Shown: positions 1 to 5,502, counted from the stretch's first letter. The stretch: 5,863 bases of DNA from Balneolaceae bacterium (GCA_007123985.1 SLGA01000173.1:1-5863); one strand, 5' to 3'. The notes: generated by a model from the sequence alone, not told the origin. Numbers and translations: made by a program.

Positions 1-2049
1 AAAGAGGTCTGCCGTGACCTGTTAAAGAGTATGTCGGTGCCCGTTGCAGATGGTGCTGCCATCAATTCATTAGAGGAACTTCAAAAATTGATTGATTCAC
101 TGGGATTTCCACTTGTGATAAAACCGGTAAACGGCAATAAGGGCCGTGGAGTAACAACAGATATCACCACAACAGAGCAGGCAGAGGAAGCTTTCCGGTT
201 TGCTTCAACTATTTCTGAGCGGATTATTGTTGAGAAATCCATCCCCGGTTTTGATTATCGCCTTCTTGTGATCGACGGTAAATTAGCCGCTGCAGCCAGG
301 CGTACACCAGCCCATGTTGTTGGTGATGGGAAGTCGACCGTACAGCAGTTAATTGATGATGTAAACGGTGACCCTAAACGCGGAGATGGCCACAAAAATG
401 TACTCACAAAGATACAGGCCGGACCGGCTACTTCATTTATCTTATCACAGAAAAACTATCAGCTCAACACAGTTCTCAAGAATAATGAACTTCTTTATCT
501 GGATTGTGCGGCAAATTTAAGCAAGGGAGGAACTGCAGAAGATGTAACCGATAATGTGCATCCGGATGTGGCAAAAACAGCCGAAAGGGTGAGTAAAATT
601 ACCGGCCTTGATATCTGCGGGATCGATCTGATGGCGCAAACCTTATCGAAACCACTTGCCGAAACAGGTGGGGTTGTTCTTGAGGTTAATGCCGCTCCGG
701 GATTTCGAATGCATCTTGCACCCTCCAAAGGAGAAGCCCGGAATGTAGCTTCTCCCGTAATTGATTGGCTGTTCCCTGAAGGAAAGTCGAGTCGTATACC
801 CATCATTGCTGTAACAGGCACAAATGGTAAAACAACCACTACAAGATTGATTTCACATATCATGAAAGAAGCGGGACGTAAAGTTGGATATACCACAACA
901 GATGGAATTTATGTAAACGATGAGCTGCTTGTAAAAGGAGATTGCGGCGGCCCAAAGAGTGCCAAACTTATTCTGAAAGATCCAACTGTGGATACTGCCG
1001 TACTCGAATGTGCCAGAGGTGGAATATTGAGGTCTGGTCTCGGATTTGATAAATGCGATGTTGCTGTAGTTACCAATGTTACTGCCGACCACCTTGGAAT
1101 GAAAGGAATCCAAACGATTGATCAGATGGCTCACCTTAAAGCAGTAGTACCTGAAACTGTGCAGCCGGAAGGCTACGCCGTACTCAATGCTGATGATGAC
1201 AGAGTGTACGCAATGCGGGAAAATGTGCAATGTAAAACGGTGCTTTTCTCCATGAAAGACAATAATTCCCGTCTGATAAATCACCGTGAATCCGGTGGAT
1301 TATGTGCAGTCTATACAGCACAAGCAGTTACAATATGGGACGGACCAAATACATACACCATCGAGAATATTGAGAATATTCCGCTTAGTTTTGGCGGCCG
1401 GGCTCTGTTTATGATTGAAAATATTTTGGCTGCAGTGGCAGTTGCCTACACTCAAAAAATATCCCCTGAATTAATTCAAAGATCACTCAGGAGTTTTACC
1501 CCTTCACCGGAACTTACTCCCGGCAGAATGAACCTGTTTCAATTTAAAGATTACGATGTGCTGGTTGACTATTGCCACAACGCTGCCGGATTGGTAGCGA
1601 TCAGAGAATTTATTGATAATTCTTCATACCACTACAAAACTGGAATTATATCTGGCATCGGCGATCGAAGAGATGAAGACACTCTTGAGTTTGGCCGACT
1701 CTCAGCGGAGCTCTTTTGCAAAATTATTATTCGGGAAGATTCCGATTTGAGGGGAAAAGCGGCCGGAGAAACGTCTGCTACCCTTAAACGTGGTATTCAA
1801 AGTTCCTGCTTCAATCCGCCTTTATTGAATATTCCAAATGAAAAACAGGCACTTCTGTTTGCGATGGAAAATGCACTGCCGGGTACATTGATTTTGCATT
1901 GCGTGGAAAAAATTGAAGAGATAACCAGTATGATGAAATTGATGCAGTTACAAGAGCAGGAAAGAGGAAAACGGATAAAACGAACCAGGAAGGTAACTTA
2001 TTTGAAACAGGAAGTGCCACTTGAGCTGTATTCGATGCAACAATTGTAA
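1..2049 (+). CDS. cphA: Cyanophycin synthetase, C-terminal 682 residues (5' partial)
   Basis: CphA makes cyanophycin, a cytoplasmic nitrogen reserve, by ATP-dependent addition of Asp to a poly-Asp backbone (ATP-grasp domain) and Arg to the side chain (Mur-ligase-like domain). The frame is open from base 1, so the start lies outside; full-length family members are near 870-900 residues, so roughly 200 N-terminal residues are missing. Counting codons from base 1: the ATP-grasp part covers about 1-255, with VIKPVNGNKGRG near 39-50, AHVVGDGK near 105-112 and the ExN metal-binding motif (E228, N230) before APGFRMHLAP. The Mur-ligase part has the P-loop GTNGKTTTT at 273-281, ECARGGILRSGLGF at 336-349, TNVTADHLG near 358-366, DYCHN at 523-527 and GDRRDED at 554-560. 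All key motifs are present and no frameshift is visible. The usual family motif is DYAHN; here it is DYCHN. A basic tail follows about residue 650. No cyanophycinase gene is in view. Very sure of family; polymerising activity is inferred. Confidence 0.96.
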   Translation, partial: KEVCRDLLKSMSVPVADGAAINSLEELQKLIDSLGFPLVIKPVNGNKGRGVTTDITTTEQAEEAFRFASTISERIIVEKSIPGFDYRLLVIDGKLAAAARRTPAHVVGDGKSTVQQLIDDVNGDPKRGDGHKNVLTKIQAGPATSFILSQKNYQLNTVLKNNELLYLDCAANLSKGGTAEDVTDNVHPDVAKTAERVSKITGLDICGIDLMAQTLSKPLAETGGVVLEVNAAPGFRMHLAPSKGEARNVASPVIDWLFPEGKSSRIPIIAVTGTNGKTTTTRLISHIMKEAGRKVGYTTTDGIYVNDELLVKGDCGGPKSAKLILKDPTVDTAVLECARGGILRSGLGFDKCDVAVVTNVTADHLGMKGIQTIDQMAHLKAVVPETVQPEGYAVLNADDDRVYAMRENVQCKTVLFSMKDNNSRLINHRESGGLCAVYTAQAVTIWDGPNTYTIENIENIPLSFGGRALFMIENILAAVAVAYTQKISPELIQRSLRSFTPSPELTPGRMNLFQFKDYDVLVDYCHNAAGLVAIREFIDNSSYHYKTGIISGIGDRRDEDTLEFGRLSAELFCKIIIREDSDLRGKAAGETSATLKRGIQSSCFNPPLLNIPNEKQALLFAMENALPGTLILHCVEKIEEITSMMKLMQLQEQERGKRIKRTRKVTYLKQEVPLELYSMQQL

Positions 2050-2455
2050 CAACATTAACCGGATATTTTTATGCAGACAGTGAATTTAATTGGTTGATTA
2101 TACAGCCAGTTAAATCACAGCAATTGTGCTTTAAACAGTGAATCAGCCAGTTTTATCTTATCATGTTACATGCCGCTGGCTTGCCGAATGGTGTCAGATG
2201 AAATAGGTGCCATTTGGTGTTGGTTTAGTTTTGCCCATCTCAGCCGGTGTTATATGATTATCTGCATTTTTCTCAAACAGAATCCCAGTACAGGTACATC
2301 AGTTTCCATTGCAGGTAAAATTTTGGTTGGAGTAGTTTTGGGAAAACTCTTTCTCCATTCATCATTATTCCGGTAACGAATTAGAATCTTGGATATGTAC
2401 AAATCCTAAAGGGTATTGTATAACAGTTTAAATTCGGGTTTTTAACACTTTCCAG

Positions 2456-2475
2456 TTGTGATAGTAACGTCACAA
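2456..2475. promoter_or_regulatory. Candidate operator, TTGTGA-N8-TCACAA inverted repeat
   Basis: A perfect six-base inverted repeat, TTGTGA at 2456-2461 and TCACAA at 2470-2475, with an 8-base spacer. The half-sites match the CRP/FNR-superfamily half-site TGTGA/TCACA, but classical CRP sites have a 6-base spacer, so the regulator is uncertain. It lies 35-54 bases before the ATG of the barrel gene and overlaps its candidate -35 box, a position that would suit repression or a promoter-overlapping activator. No regulator gene is in the window. Confidence 0.5.
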
Positions 2476-2485
2476 ATCATATAAA
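2456..2485 (+). promoter_or_regulatory. Candidate promoter of the barrel gene
   Basis: TTGTGA at 2456-2461 as a -35 box and TATAAA at 2480-2485 as a -10 box, 18 bases apart, form a sigma-70-like pair. Transcription would start near 2492, leaving a short leader of under 20 bases containing the A/G-rich AAAAGAGAAAGA before the ATG. If the host uses Bacteroidota-type promoters (TTTG / TAnnTTTG) this pair may be fortuitous. A more upstream start is also possible. Confidence 0.35.
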
Positions 2486-2509
2486 AACATTAAAAGAGAA
2501 AGAACAGCT

Positions 2510-3106
2510 ATGACGCACCGAATACTCGTAATATTAACATTCATTTTAAGTACAGCTGTCTTTACAGCCAGTGCACAATCTTTAGCAGATCGCGCAGGAA
2601 TCTCCAATACGGTAGGGTTTGGACCGAAGATAGGCTACTACAATATTCAGGATGCTGATAAGGGTAGTTTCTATTACGGGGTTCAGGCGAGATTCAGGCC
2701 CGGAGCAATTGTGGGAATAGAGGCGGCCATTGAATATAGTCCCGGACAAGAGTTCGGCCTCGGCAGCAGTACGGTGAAGACAAGTTTTGTACCTGTAACG
2801 CTTTCACTGCTTCTGTTTGCTCCTGTCAGCGAGTACTTCGCGCCTTACGGTGTGGCGGGACTTGGCGCATACTTCACCAGGTACAAACCTTCAGACGTGC
2901 TTGAAGATCTCGGTTTCGAAAGTGACAGTGATTTTAACCTTGGTTATCATCTTGGGTTTGGTACAGAGATACCGTTTAGCGGCAACATCGCCATGAGTAT
3001 TGATTACCGTTTCATATTTCTGAATCCGAACAAAAATGAGGAATCTTTTGAAGGCACCAGTTTTGATGGGTACAGCATCTCGGCCAGCCTGTTGTTTTAT
3101 TTCTAA
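2510..3106 (+). CDS. Outer-membrane beta-barrel (porin-family) protein, 198 aa
   Basis: Probably a small eight-stranded outer-membrane barrel of the OMP_b-brl/OmpW-OmpA-like type. Residues 1-22 form a signal peptide (Arg near the start, hydrophobic core, cleavage after TASA). After it come alternating hydrophobic stretches at about 33-42, 54-62, 66-77, 89-103, 109-122, 142-153, 158-171 and 187-198, which fit eight strands. PYGVAGLGAYF (112-122) resembles the Gly-rich hairpin common in these barrels, and the protein ends in LLFYF; a terminal Phe is typical for barrel insertion. Acidic loops lie near 128-141 and 172-186. The ATG is chosen because the signal peptide starts there and A/G-rich AAAAGAGAAAGA precedes it. 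It is a single-gene unit with its own promoter candidate and terminator. The substrate or partner cannot be told from sequence; it may be purely structural. Confidence 0.85.
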   Translation: MTHRILVILTFILSTAVFTASAQSLADRAGISNTVGFGPKIGYYNIQDADKGSFYYGVQARFRPGAIVGIEAAIEYSPGQEFGLGSSTVKTSFVPVTLSLLLFAPVSEYFAPYGVAGLGAYFTRYKPSDVLEDLGFESDSDFNLGYHLGFGTEIPFSGNIAMSIDYRFIFLNPNKNEESFEGTSFDGYSISASLLFYF

Positions 3107-3148
3107 TCTGAAGTGTAAAGGGCATATTTGAGCTCCTTTTCTTTTACC

Positions 3149-3181
3149 AAATGGATGCCATGTTTTGGCATCCATTTTTTT
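3149..3181 (+). terminator. Rho-independent terminator of the barrel gene
   Basis: A perfect 11-base stem, AAATGGATGCC at 3149-3159 with GGCATCCATTT at 3167-3177, has a 7-base loop and runs into seven T (3175-3181). It begins 42 bases after the barrel stop codon. On the - strand the only T-run would be the short one opposite the left arm, so it works mainly for + strand transcripts. Confidence 0.92.
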
Positions 3182-3200
3182 GTATCCGGACCAGTAATAT

Positions 3201-3212
3201 TTCAACAGAAGT
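3201..3212 (+). repeat. 12-base direct repeat, copy 1
   Basis: TTCAACAGAAGT, identical to the copy at 3690-3701, 489 bases away. It has a tiny hairpin core (TTC-AACA-GAA). The two copies sit near the two ends of the inverted-repeat-rich region, as target-site duplications or recombination sites would, but no terminal inverted repeats are seen just inside them. Confidence 0.4.
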
Positions 3213-3216
3213 GTCC

Positions 3217-3236
3217 CATTACTTTTAAAAGTAATG
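3217..3236. repeat. 20-base perfect palindrome
   Basis: CATTACTTTTAAAAGTAATG reads the same on both strands; GTG at 3211-3213 and CAC at 3238-3240 could extend it across a small asymmetric gap. It lies 35 bases past the barrel terminator. The perfect symmetry suits a dimeric DNA-binding protein as well as a hairpin. Its core CTTTTAAAAG recurs at 5727-5736. There is no gene start close by for it to regulate as an operator. Confidence 0.6.
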
Positions 3237-3416
3237 CCACGGATCGAAGATTTCTTCCGTTTCGCACAATGCTTCCAATTCAAACCGGTTGCACATCTCC
3301 CTTTCCAAATTTACTTATACAGTTCGATAGTAAAACAAAACTGTGGCATTGTCTGGCGAGTAAGCTCAAAATCAGATAAACAATTCTGGTACCAGAGTTC
3401 AATCCTGCATTTCAAC

Positions 3417-3480
3417 TCTTTCAATTCGTATGAAAACTCCCCTCCATTCTATCGATGATTCTTTCATACTAATTGGAAGG
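3417..3480 (+). repeat. Long imperfect inverted repeat (stem-loop)
   Basis: Arms 3417-3435 and 3462-3480 align over 19 positions: 16 Watson-Crick pairs, two U-G pairs on the + strand and one mismatch (C3427/T3470). The top eight pairs, GTATGAAA/TTTCATAC, are perfect. The 26-base loop holds a C-rich run (CTCCCCTCC at 3437-3445), which resembles the single-stranded C-rich loops by which some small RNAs reach Shine-Dalgarno sequences. That function is speculative. On the - strand the two wobbles would be A-C mismatches. Confidence 0.5.
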
Positions 3481-3621
3481 CATCAGTCTTATATGTGTAC
3501 TTATTTGCCGGCCTGATGCTTCAAAACCAATCGTTCATACACACCACTTGCTGAACGGTCAATCGTGGAATCAGAACTTCTGCATGAATTCCTTAATTAT
3601 TGATTCGGTGTGTGATTGTTC

Positions 3622-3670
3622 TTTTGATGGATGAGAGTTCGGTTCTTTTCTTAAGTGATTGGCATCAAAA
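3622..3670. repeat. Inverted repeat, 8-base perfect arms
   Basis: TTTTGATG at 3622-3629 and CATCAAAA at 3663-3670 pair perfectly around a 33-base loop. It is one element of the tiled inverted-repeat region and by itself only mildly above chance. Confidence 0.35.
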
Positions 3671-3676
3671 TCAAAA

Positions 3677-3711
3677 CCTGATTGTTCCCTTCAACAGAAG
3701 TATGAATCAGG
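3677..3711. repeat. Two-tier stem-loop containing direct-repeat copy 2
   Basis: CCTGATT at 3677-3683 pairs with AATCAGG at 3705-3711. Inside, CTTC at 3689-3692 pairs with GAAG at 3697-3700 around an AACA loop. The inner part carries the 12-base direct repeat TTCAACAGAAGT (3690-3701). Read on the - strand the outer stem is followed by TTTTGATTTT, so it could also act as a weak second terminator behind the one at 3761-3793. Confidence 0.4.
3690..3701 (+). repeat. 12-base direct repeat, copy 2
   Basis: TTCAACAGAAGT, identical to 3201-3212. Here the base before it is C, giving a C-G closing pair (CTTC/GAAG), where copy 1 has T opposite G. This is compatible with a kept hairpin in both, although two copies are too few to claim covariation. 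Confidence 0.4.
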
Positions 3712-3760
3712 CTTGTTCGATATAAAGCACACCAAATAGGCTTATGGGGTTGCGTTATAT

Positions 3761-3793
3761 AAAAAAAGCGGGCACCTTCCGGAGCCCGCTTTT
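3761..3793 (-). terminator. Rho-independent terminator of the DUF3494 gene
   Basis: AAAAGCGGGC at 3764-3773 pairs with GCCCGCTTTT at 3784-3793, six of the ten pairs being G-C. The loop can close further by CC/GG (3775-3776 with 3781-3782). Read on the - strand it starts 31 bases after the stop codon and ends in seven T (complement of 3761-3767). On the + strand only four T follow the GC stem, so + strand termination would be weaker but possible. Confidence 0.93.
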
Positions 3794-3824
3794 AGGGAAT
3801 ATTAGATTGCTACTTTTGGTCGTC

Positions 3825-5210
3825 TTATCTGTTTGTGGATGAAGTTTGTGCAGTTAATGTTCTTGGTTCAGTAATTGTATTATCATTTAGGGTAATCGAA
3901 GCCTGACTGAACATTCGTCCGTTTATTTTTGCACCTTTTTCAAGGGTTATATCATTCATTGAGAGGATAATGCCTTCGAATTGTGCATTCTCGCCAACGG
4001 TAACTTCTCCTTCTACAAACCAAAAGATGTTTTCAGCGTGGGCTCCATCGGTCAGAGTGATAACGGTATTTTCATGTACGGTAAGGTTTTCGCCAATCTT
4101 GAAGACCCATACATCATTTTCGTTACCTGAAAGTGTAATTTCAGACTCTATGTGAAGGGAATCATTCCACTGATGTACACCGGGAGTTAATACGCTGCTT
4201 TGAAAACGTTCATTTTCAACACCTGAAGAATCGTCACCATTTTGCATTGATGCATCACTATATGCAGACATCATATCTTCCATGGCTTCACTAACTTCTG
4301 TTGAGGTTGTGTCGTCTTGATTTCTCTGCCATACTGCAACATGGTCGGTTCTGGTCTGTTTAACAGAATCAGCAAATGCGGTTTCCTTATTCTTTTTTTC
4401 AGATAAAGATCCGTCTCCGGTTTGCCCTGTTATGTCAGACCCTGATTCGTTATGAATATCAGATTTTGCAAGCATTACAAATTGACCTGCTTTACCGAGT
4501 TCAATTTTGTTTACGTTACCATTTCGGGGGGAATTTAACGAGTTCTCGCTGTACTCGTTTCGATCCAATCCAGATCGGTTCGTTTCAAAACTGCGATCAG
4601 CTCTTTCTATTTGATTTTCTTGATCTCTGTCATAATTATTTTGAACGCGTCTGTAATCAAGATTACCAGAGGTGGTTGCACTATCATTGCCTTTCGTTGT
4701 AAAGCTCCATTCGTGATTATTTTCAAGTGCGATGTTGTCTGAACTTTTTATGCCGTTTGTAACAGTAAAAGTGTACGATGTACCCTCTTTTAAATCTTCA
4801 CTCGGGGTGAATACAGCAACTTTATCAGAATAACTGATGGTACCATTTACAGTACCGGAAGTATTTTGCCGGTTATAATCAGAGTTTTGATATAATGAAT
4901 GTTCTCTTAATCGATCGTTCTGATACTCGTCCTGATCTTCCTGAACTCCATCCGAAGAAGAGGCATATAAAAGTAATGTTGAATTGTTAATTGTTTCTTT
5001 ATCCATCTCAGTACTGAATATGATCTCAATTACACTTCTTTGATCAACATTGCCTTCACTACCGGAAGGAGTTGTTGATACAACAACGGGTGCCTTTTTC
5101 TCTGGGTCATCGATGGTAGTTGTATTCTGTGCAAAACTACCGGCAGCAAATCCGGCAATAAACAGTGCCGTAAGCGATGCGCATTTAAATATTTGTGTAT
5201 GTATTCTCAT
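3825..5210 (-). CDS. Exported Big_5 + DUF3494 (ice-binding-like) protein, 461 aa
   Basis: An exported protein. Residues 1-27 are a signal peptide (cleavage after GSFA, before QN). Residues about 38-172 form a Big_5 bacterial Ig-like domain (PVVVSTTPSGSEGNV, FSTEMDKETI, VAVFTPSEDLKEGTSYTFTV, HEWSFTT). A linker at 173-233 follows. DUF3494 spans about 235-450: ELGKAGQFVMLAKSDI, then SVLTPGVHQWNDSLHI, DVWVFKIGENLTV, NIFWFVEGEVTVGENAQFEG and KINGRMFSQASITLNDNTIT. Known members fold as a beta-solenoid with a flanking helix; some bind ice, others act in adhesion or have no known role. Odd points: a polar insert at about 84-119 interrupts Big_5, the linker has the same Asn/Asp/Arg/Tyr-rich make-up, and 263-338 is diverged and acidic. 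No type IX sorting domain, LPxTG or membrane anchor follows the solenoid, so release is likely. No Shine-Dalgarno is seen; A-rich AAAATCAAAATC precedes the ATG. It is a single-gene unit. Confidence 0.9.
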   Translation of the reverse strand: MRIHTQIFKCASLTALFIAGFAAGSFAQNTTTIDDPEKKAPVVVSTTPSGSEGNVDQRSVIEIIFSTEMDKETINNSTLLLYASSSDGVQEDQDEYQNDRLREHSLYQNSDYNRQNTSGTVNGTISYSDKVAVFTPSEDLKEGTSYTFTVTNGIKSSDNIALENNHEWSFTTKGNDSATTSGNLDYRRVQNNYDRDQENQIERADRSFETNRSGLDRNEYSENSLNSPRNGNVNKIELGKAGQFVMLAKSDIHNESGSDITGQTGDGSLSEKKNKETAFADSVKQTRTDHVAVWQRNQDDTTSTEVSEAMEDMMSAYSDASMQNGDDSSGVENERFQSSVLTPGVHQWNDSLHIESEITLSGNENDVWVFKIGENLTVHENTVITLTDGAHAENIFWFVEGEVTVGENAQFEGIILSMNDITLEKGAKINGRMFSQASITLNDNTITEPRTLTAQTSSTNR

Positions 5211-5231
5211 GATTTTGATTTTAAAATTAGT

Positions 5232-5255
5232 TTGAAGTAAATATTACATCTTCAA
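5232..5255. promoter_or_regulatory. Inverted repeat TTGAAG-N12-CTTCAA in the DUF3494 leader
   Basis: TTGAAG at 5232-5237 and CTTCAA at 5250-5255 are perfect complements around 12 AT-rich bases, with a smaller offset repeat GTAA-ATA-TTAC at 5237-5247. It lies 22-45 bases before the DUF3494 start codon. It may be an operator or the leader hairpin of this gene. Six-base arms are only modestly significant. Confidence 0.35.
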
Positions 5256-5267
5256 TCTGCTTAAAAA

Positions 5268-5287
5268 TTGTGAGAGAGTTGTTACAG
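5268..5287. promoter_or_regulatory. Degenerate TTGTGA-N8-TTACAG site
   Basis: TTGTGA at 5268-5273, an 8-base gap, then TTACAG at 5282-5287, which matches TCACAA at four of six positions. The left half and the spacing equal those of the perfect site before the barrel gene (2456-2475), so the same regulator might act on both. It lies 58-77 bases upstream of the DUF3494 start codon. Confidence 0.25.
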
Positions 5288-5492
5288 CAACCTTAATTTG
5301 AGTTGCAGATATCATTGATACAAATTCTACACTTTTCAAAGTGCTTTATTAGAAACATTTCTGTAAAAACCCGTGATATATGTAACCTTTTAAAGGGATT
5401 GAATAACGTTTATAAAAATGATTATTCACATGTTAACATTGATAAGAGCAATGCAATTTGTTCTGTAAGTGAAATTATGTTGCAGCTAAAAC

Positions 5493-5497
5493 GAGGA
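5493..5497 (+). promoter_or_regulatory. Shine-Dalgarno site of the 65-aa gene
   Basis: GAGGA five bases before the ATG at 5503. It is the only clear Shine-Dalgarno site of the window and it fixes the start of this small gene; the other two visible starts have only A-rich leaders. Confidence 0.75.
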
Positions 5498-5502
5498 AAA
5501 TT

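Larger units (their letters stand above)
2050..2509. other. Intergenic region without a convincing gene
   Basis: These 460 bases separate cphA from the barrel gene. The longest + frame (2170-2376) encodes 68 Cys/Trp/Phe-rich residues, has no ribosome-binding site and matches nothing I recognise. Two foldable stretches are seen. One is an imperfect hairpin at 2109-2136 (ten pairs with a bulge and a mismatch, CACA/TGTG next to the loop), flanked by a direct repeat CAGCCAGTT at 2103-2111 and 2144-2152. The other is AGTTTT-GGG-AAAACT at 2334-2348. Neither is followed by a good T-run, so no clear terminator for cphA is seen. The 3' end holds the candidate promoter of the barrel gene. Confidence 0.6.
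3201..3711 (+). other. Gene-free stretch tiled with inverted repeats; possible structured RNA
   Basis: No coding sequence is credible between the two convergent terminators; the short frames here contain stops and Cys/Phe/Trp-rich nonsense. Instead, inverted repeats follow one another: 3217-3236 (palindrome), 3239-3243/3256-3260, 3266-3272/3346-3352 enclosing 3319-3324/3339-3344, 3382-3388/3393-3399, 3417-3435/3462-3480, 3481-3486/3513-3518, 3530-3537/3552-3559, 3560-3564/3614-3618 enclosing 3568-3573/3601-3606, 3622-3629/3663-3670 and 3677-3683/3705-3711. Short six-base arms are expected by chance at a few per 500 bases, so individual ones prove little. The excess of arms of 7-10 bases and the near end-to-end layout are the signal. 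Where a stem has T-G oppositions they give G-U pairs on the + strand. Alternatives are a decayed gene, a small non-coding insertion, or chance. No promoter was identified. Confidence 0.35.
5211..5502. promoter_or_regulatory. Divergent promoter region between the DUF3494 gene and the 65-aa gene
   Basis: These 292 bases must hold the promoters of both divergent genes; I could not fix a convincing -35/-10 pair for either. They contain two inverted-repeat sites listed separately, plus the palindrome ATGTTAACAT at 5430-5439 and CCTTTTAAAGG at 5386-5396. An open frame at 5303-5506 ends in an ATGA overlap with the next gene but starts at TTG, lacks a ribosome-binding site and has no coding character, so it is not called. 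Confidence 0.5.

Noticed and set aside
495..896. 133-residue open frame on the - strand
   Set aside because: It lies wholly antisense to the conserved core of cphA; the composition is a mirror of the coding strand and there is no recognisable domain.
853..1284. 143-residue open frame on the - strand
   Set aside because: Antisense to the Mur-ligase domain of cphA, rich in His, Cys and Tyr as such shadows are.
2170..2376. 68-residue open frame on the + strand in the intergenic region
   Set aside because: No ribosome-binding site, Cys/Trp/Phe-rich, no motif; it looks like chance.
2891..3283. 130-residue open frame on the - strand
   Set aside because: Antisense to the barrel gene and running through its terminator; Lys- and Cys-rich without a motif.
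3310..3345. GTTCGAT stretches (near 3322 and 3714) considered as tRNA T-loops
   Set aside because: No matching acceptor, D or anticodon arms at the proper distances.
3128..3458. Two overlapping + strand frames (3128-3379 and 3234-3458)
   Set aside because: One crosses the barrel terminator; neither has a ribosome-binding site, and both are Phe/Cys-rich without homology I recognise.
3417..3522. attC-like integron site or group II intron fragment
   Set aside because: No GTTRRRY/RYYYAAC core pair as in attC, and no domain-V-like sequence of group II introns; no integrase or reverse transcriptase nearby.
3575..3690. Short - strand frame with coding-like residues (FDFDANHLRKE...), considered as a gene remnant
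   Set aside because: Only 38 residues between stops, no start or ribosome-binding site and no recognisable family; kept only as a weak alternative for the region.
4376..4702. 108-residue open frame on the + strand
   Set aside because: Antisense to the linker and the start of DUF3494; Cys/Phe/Arg-rich shadow.
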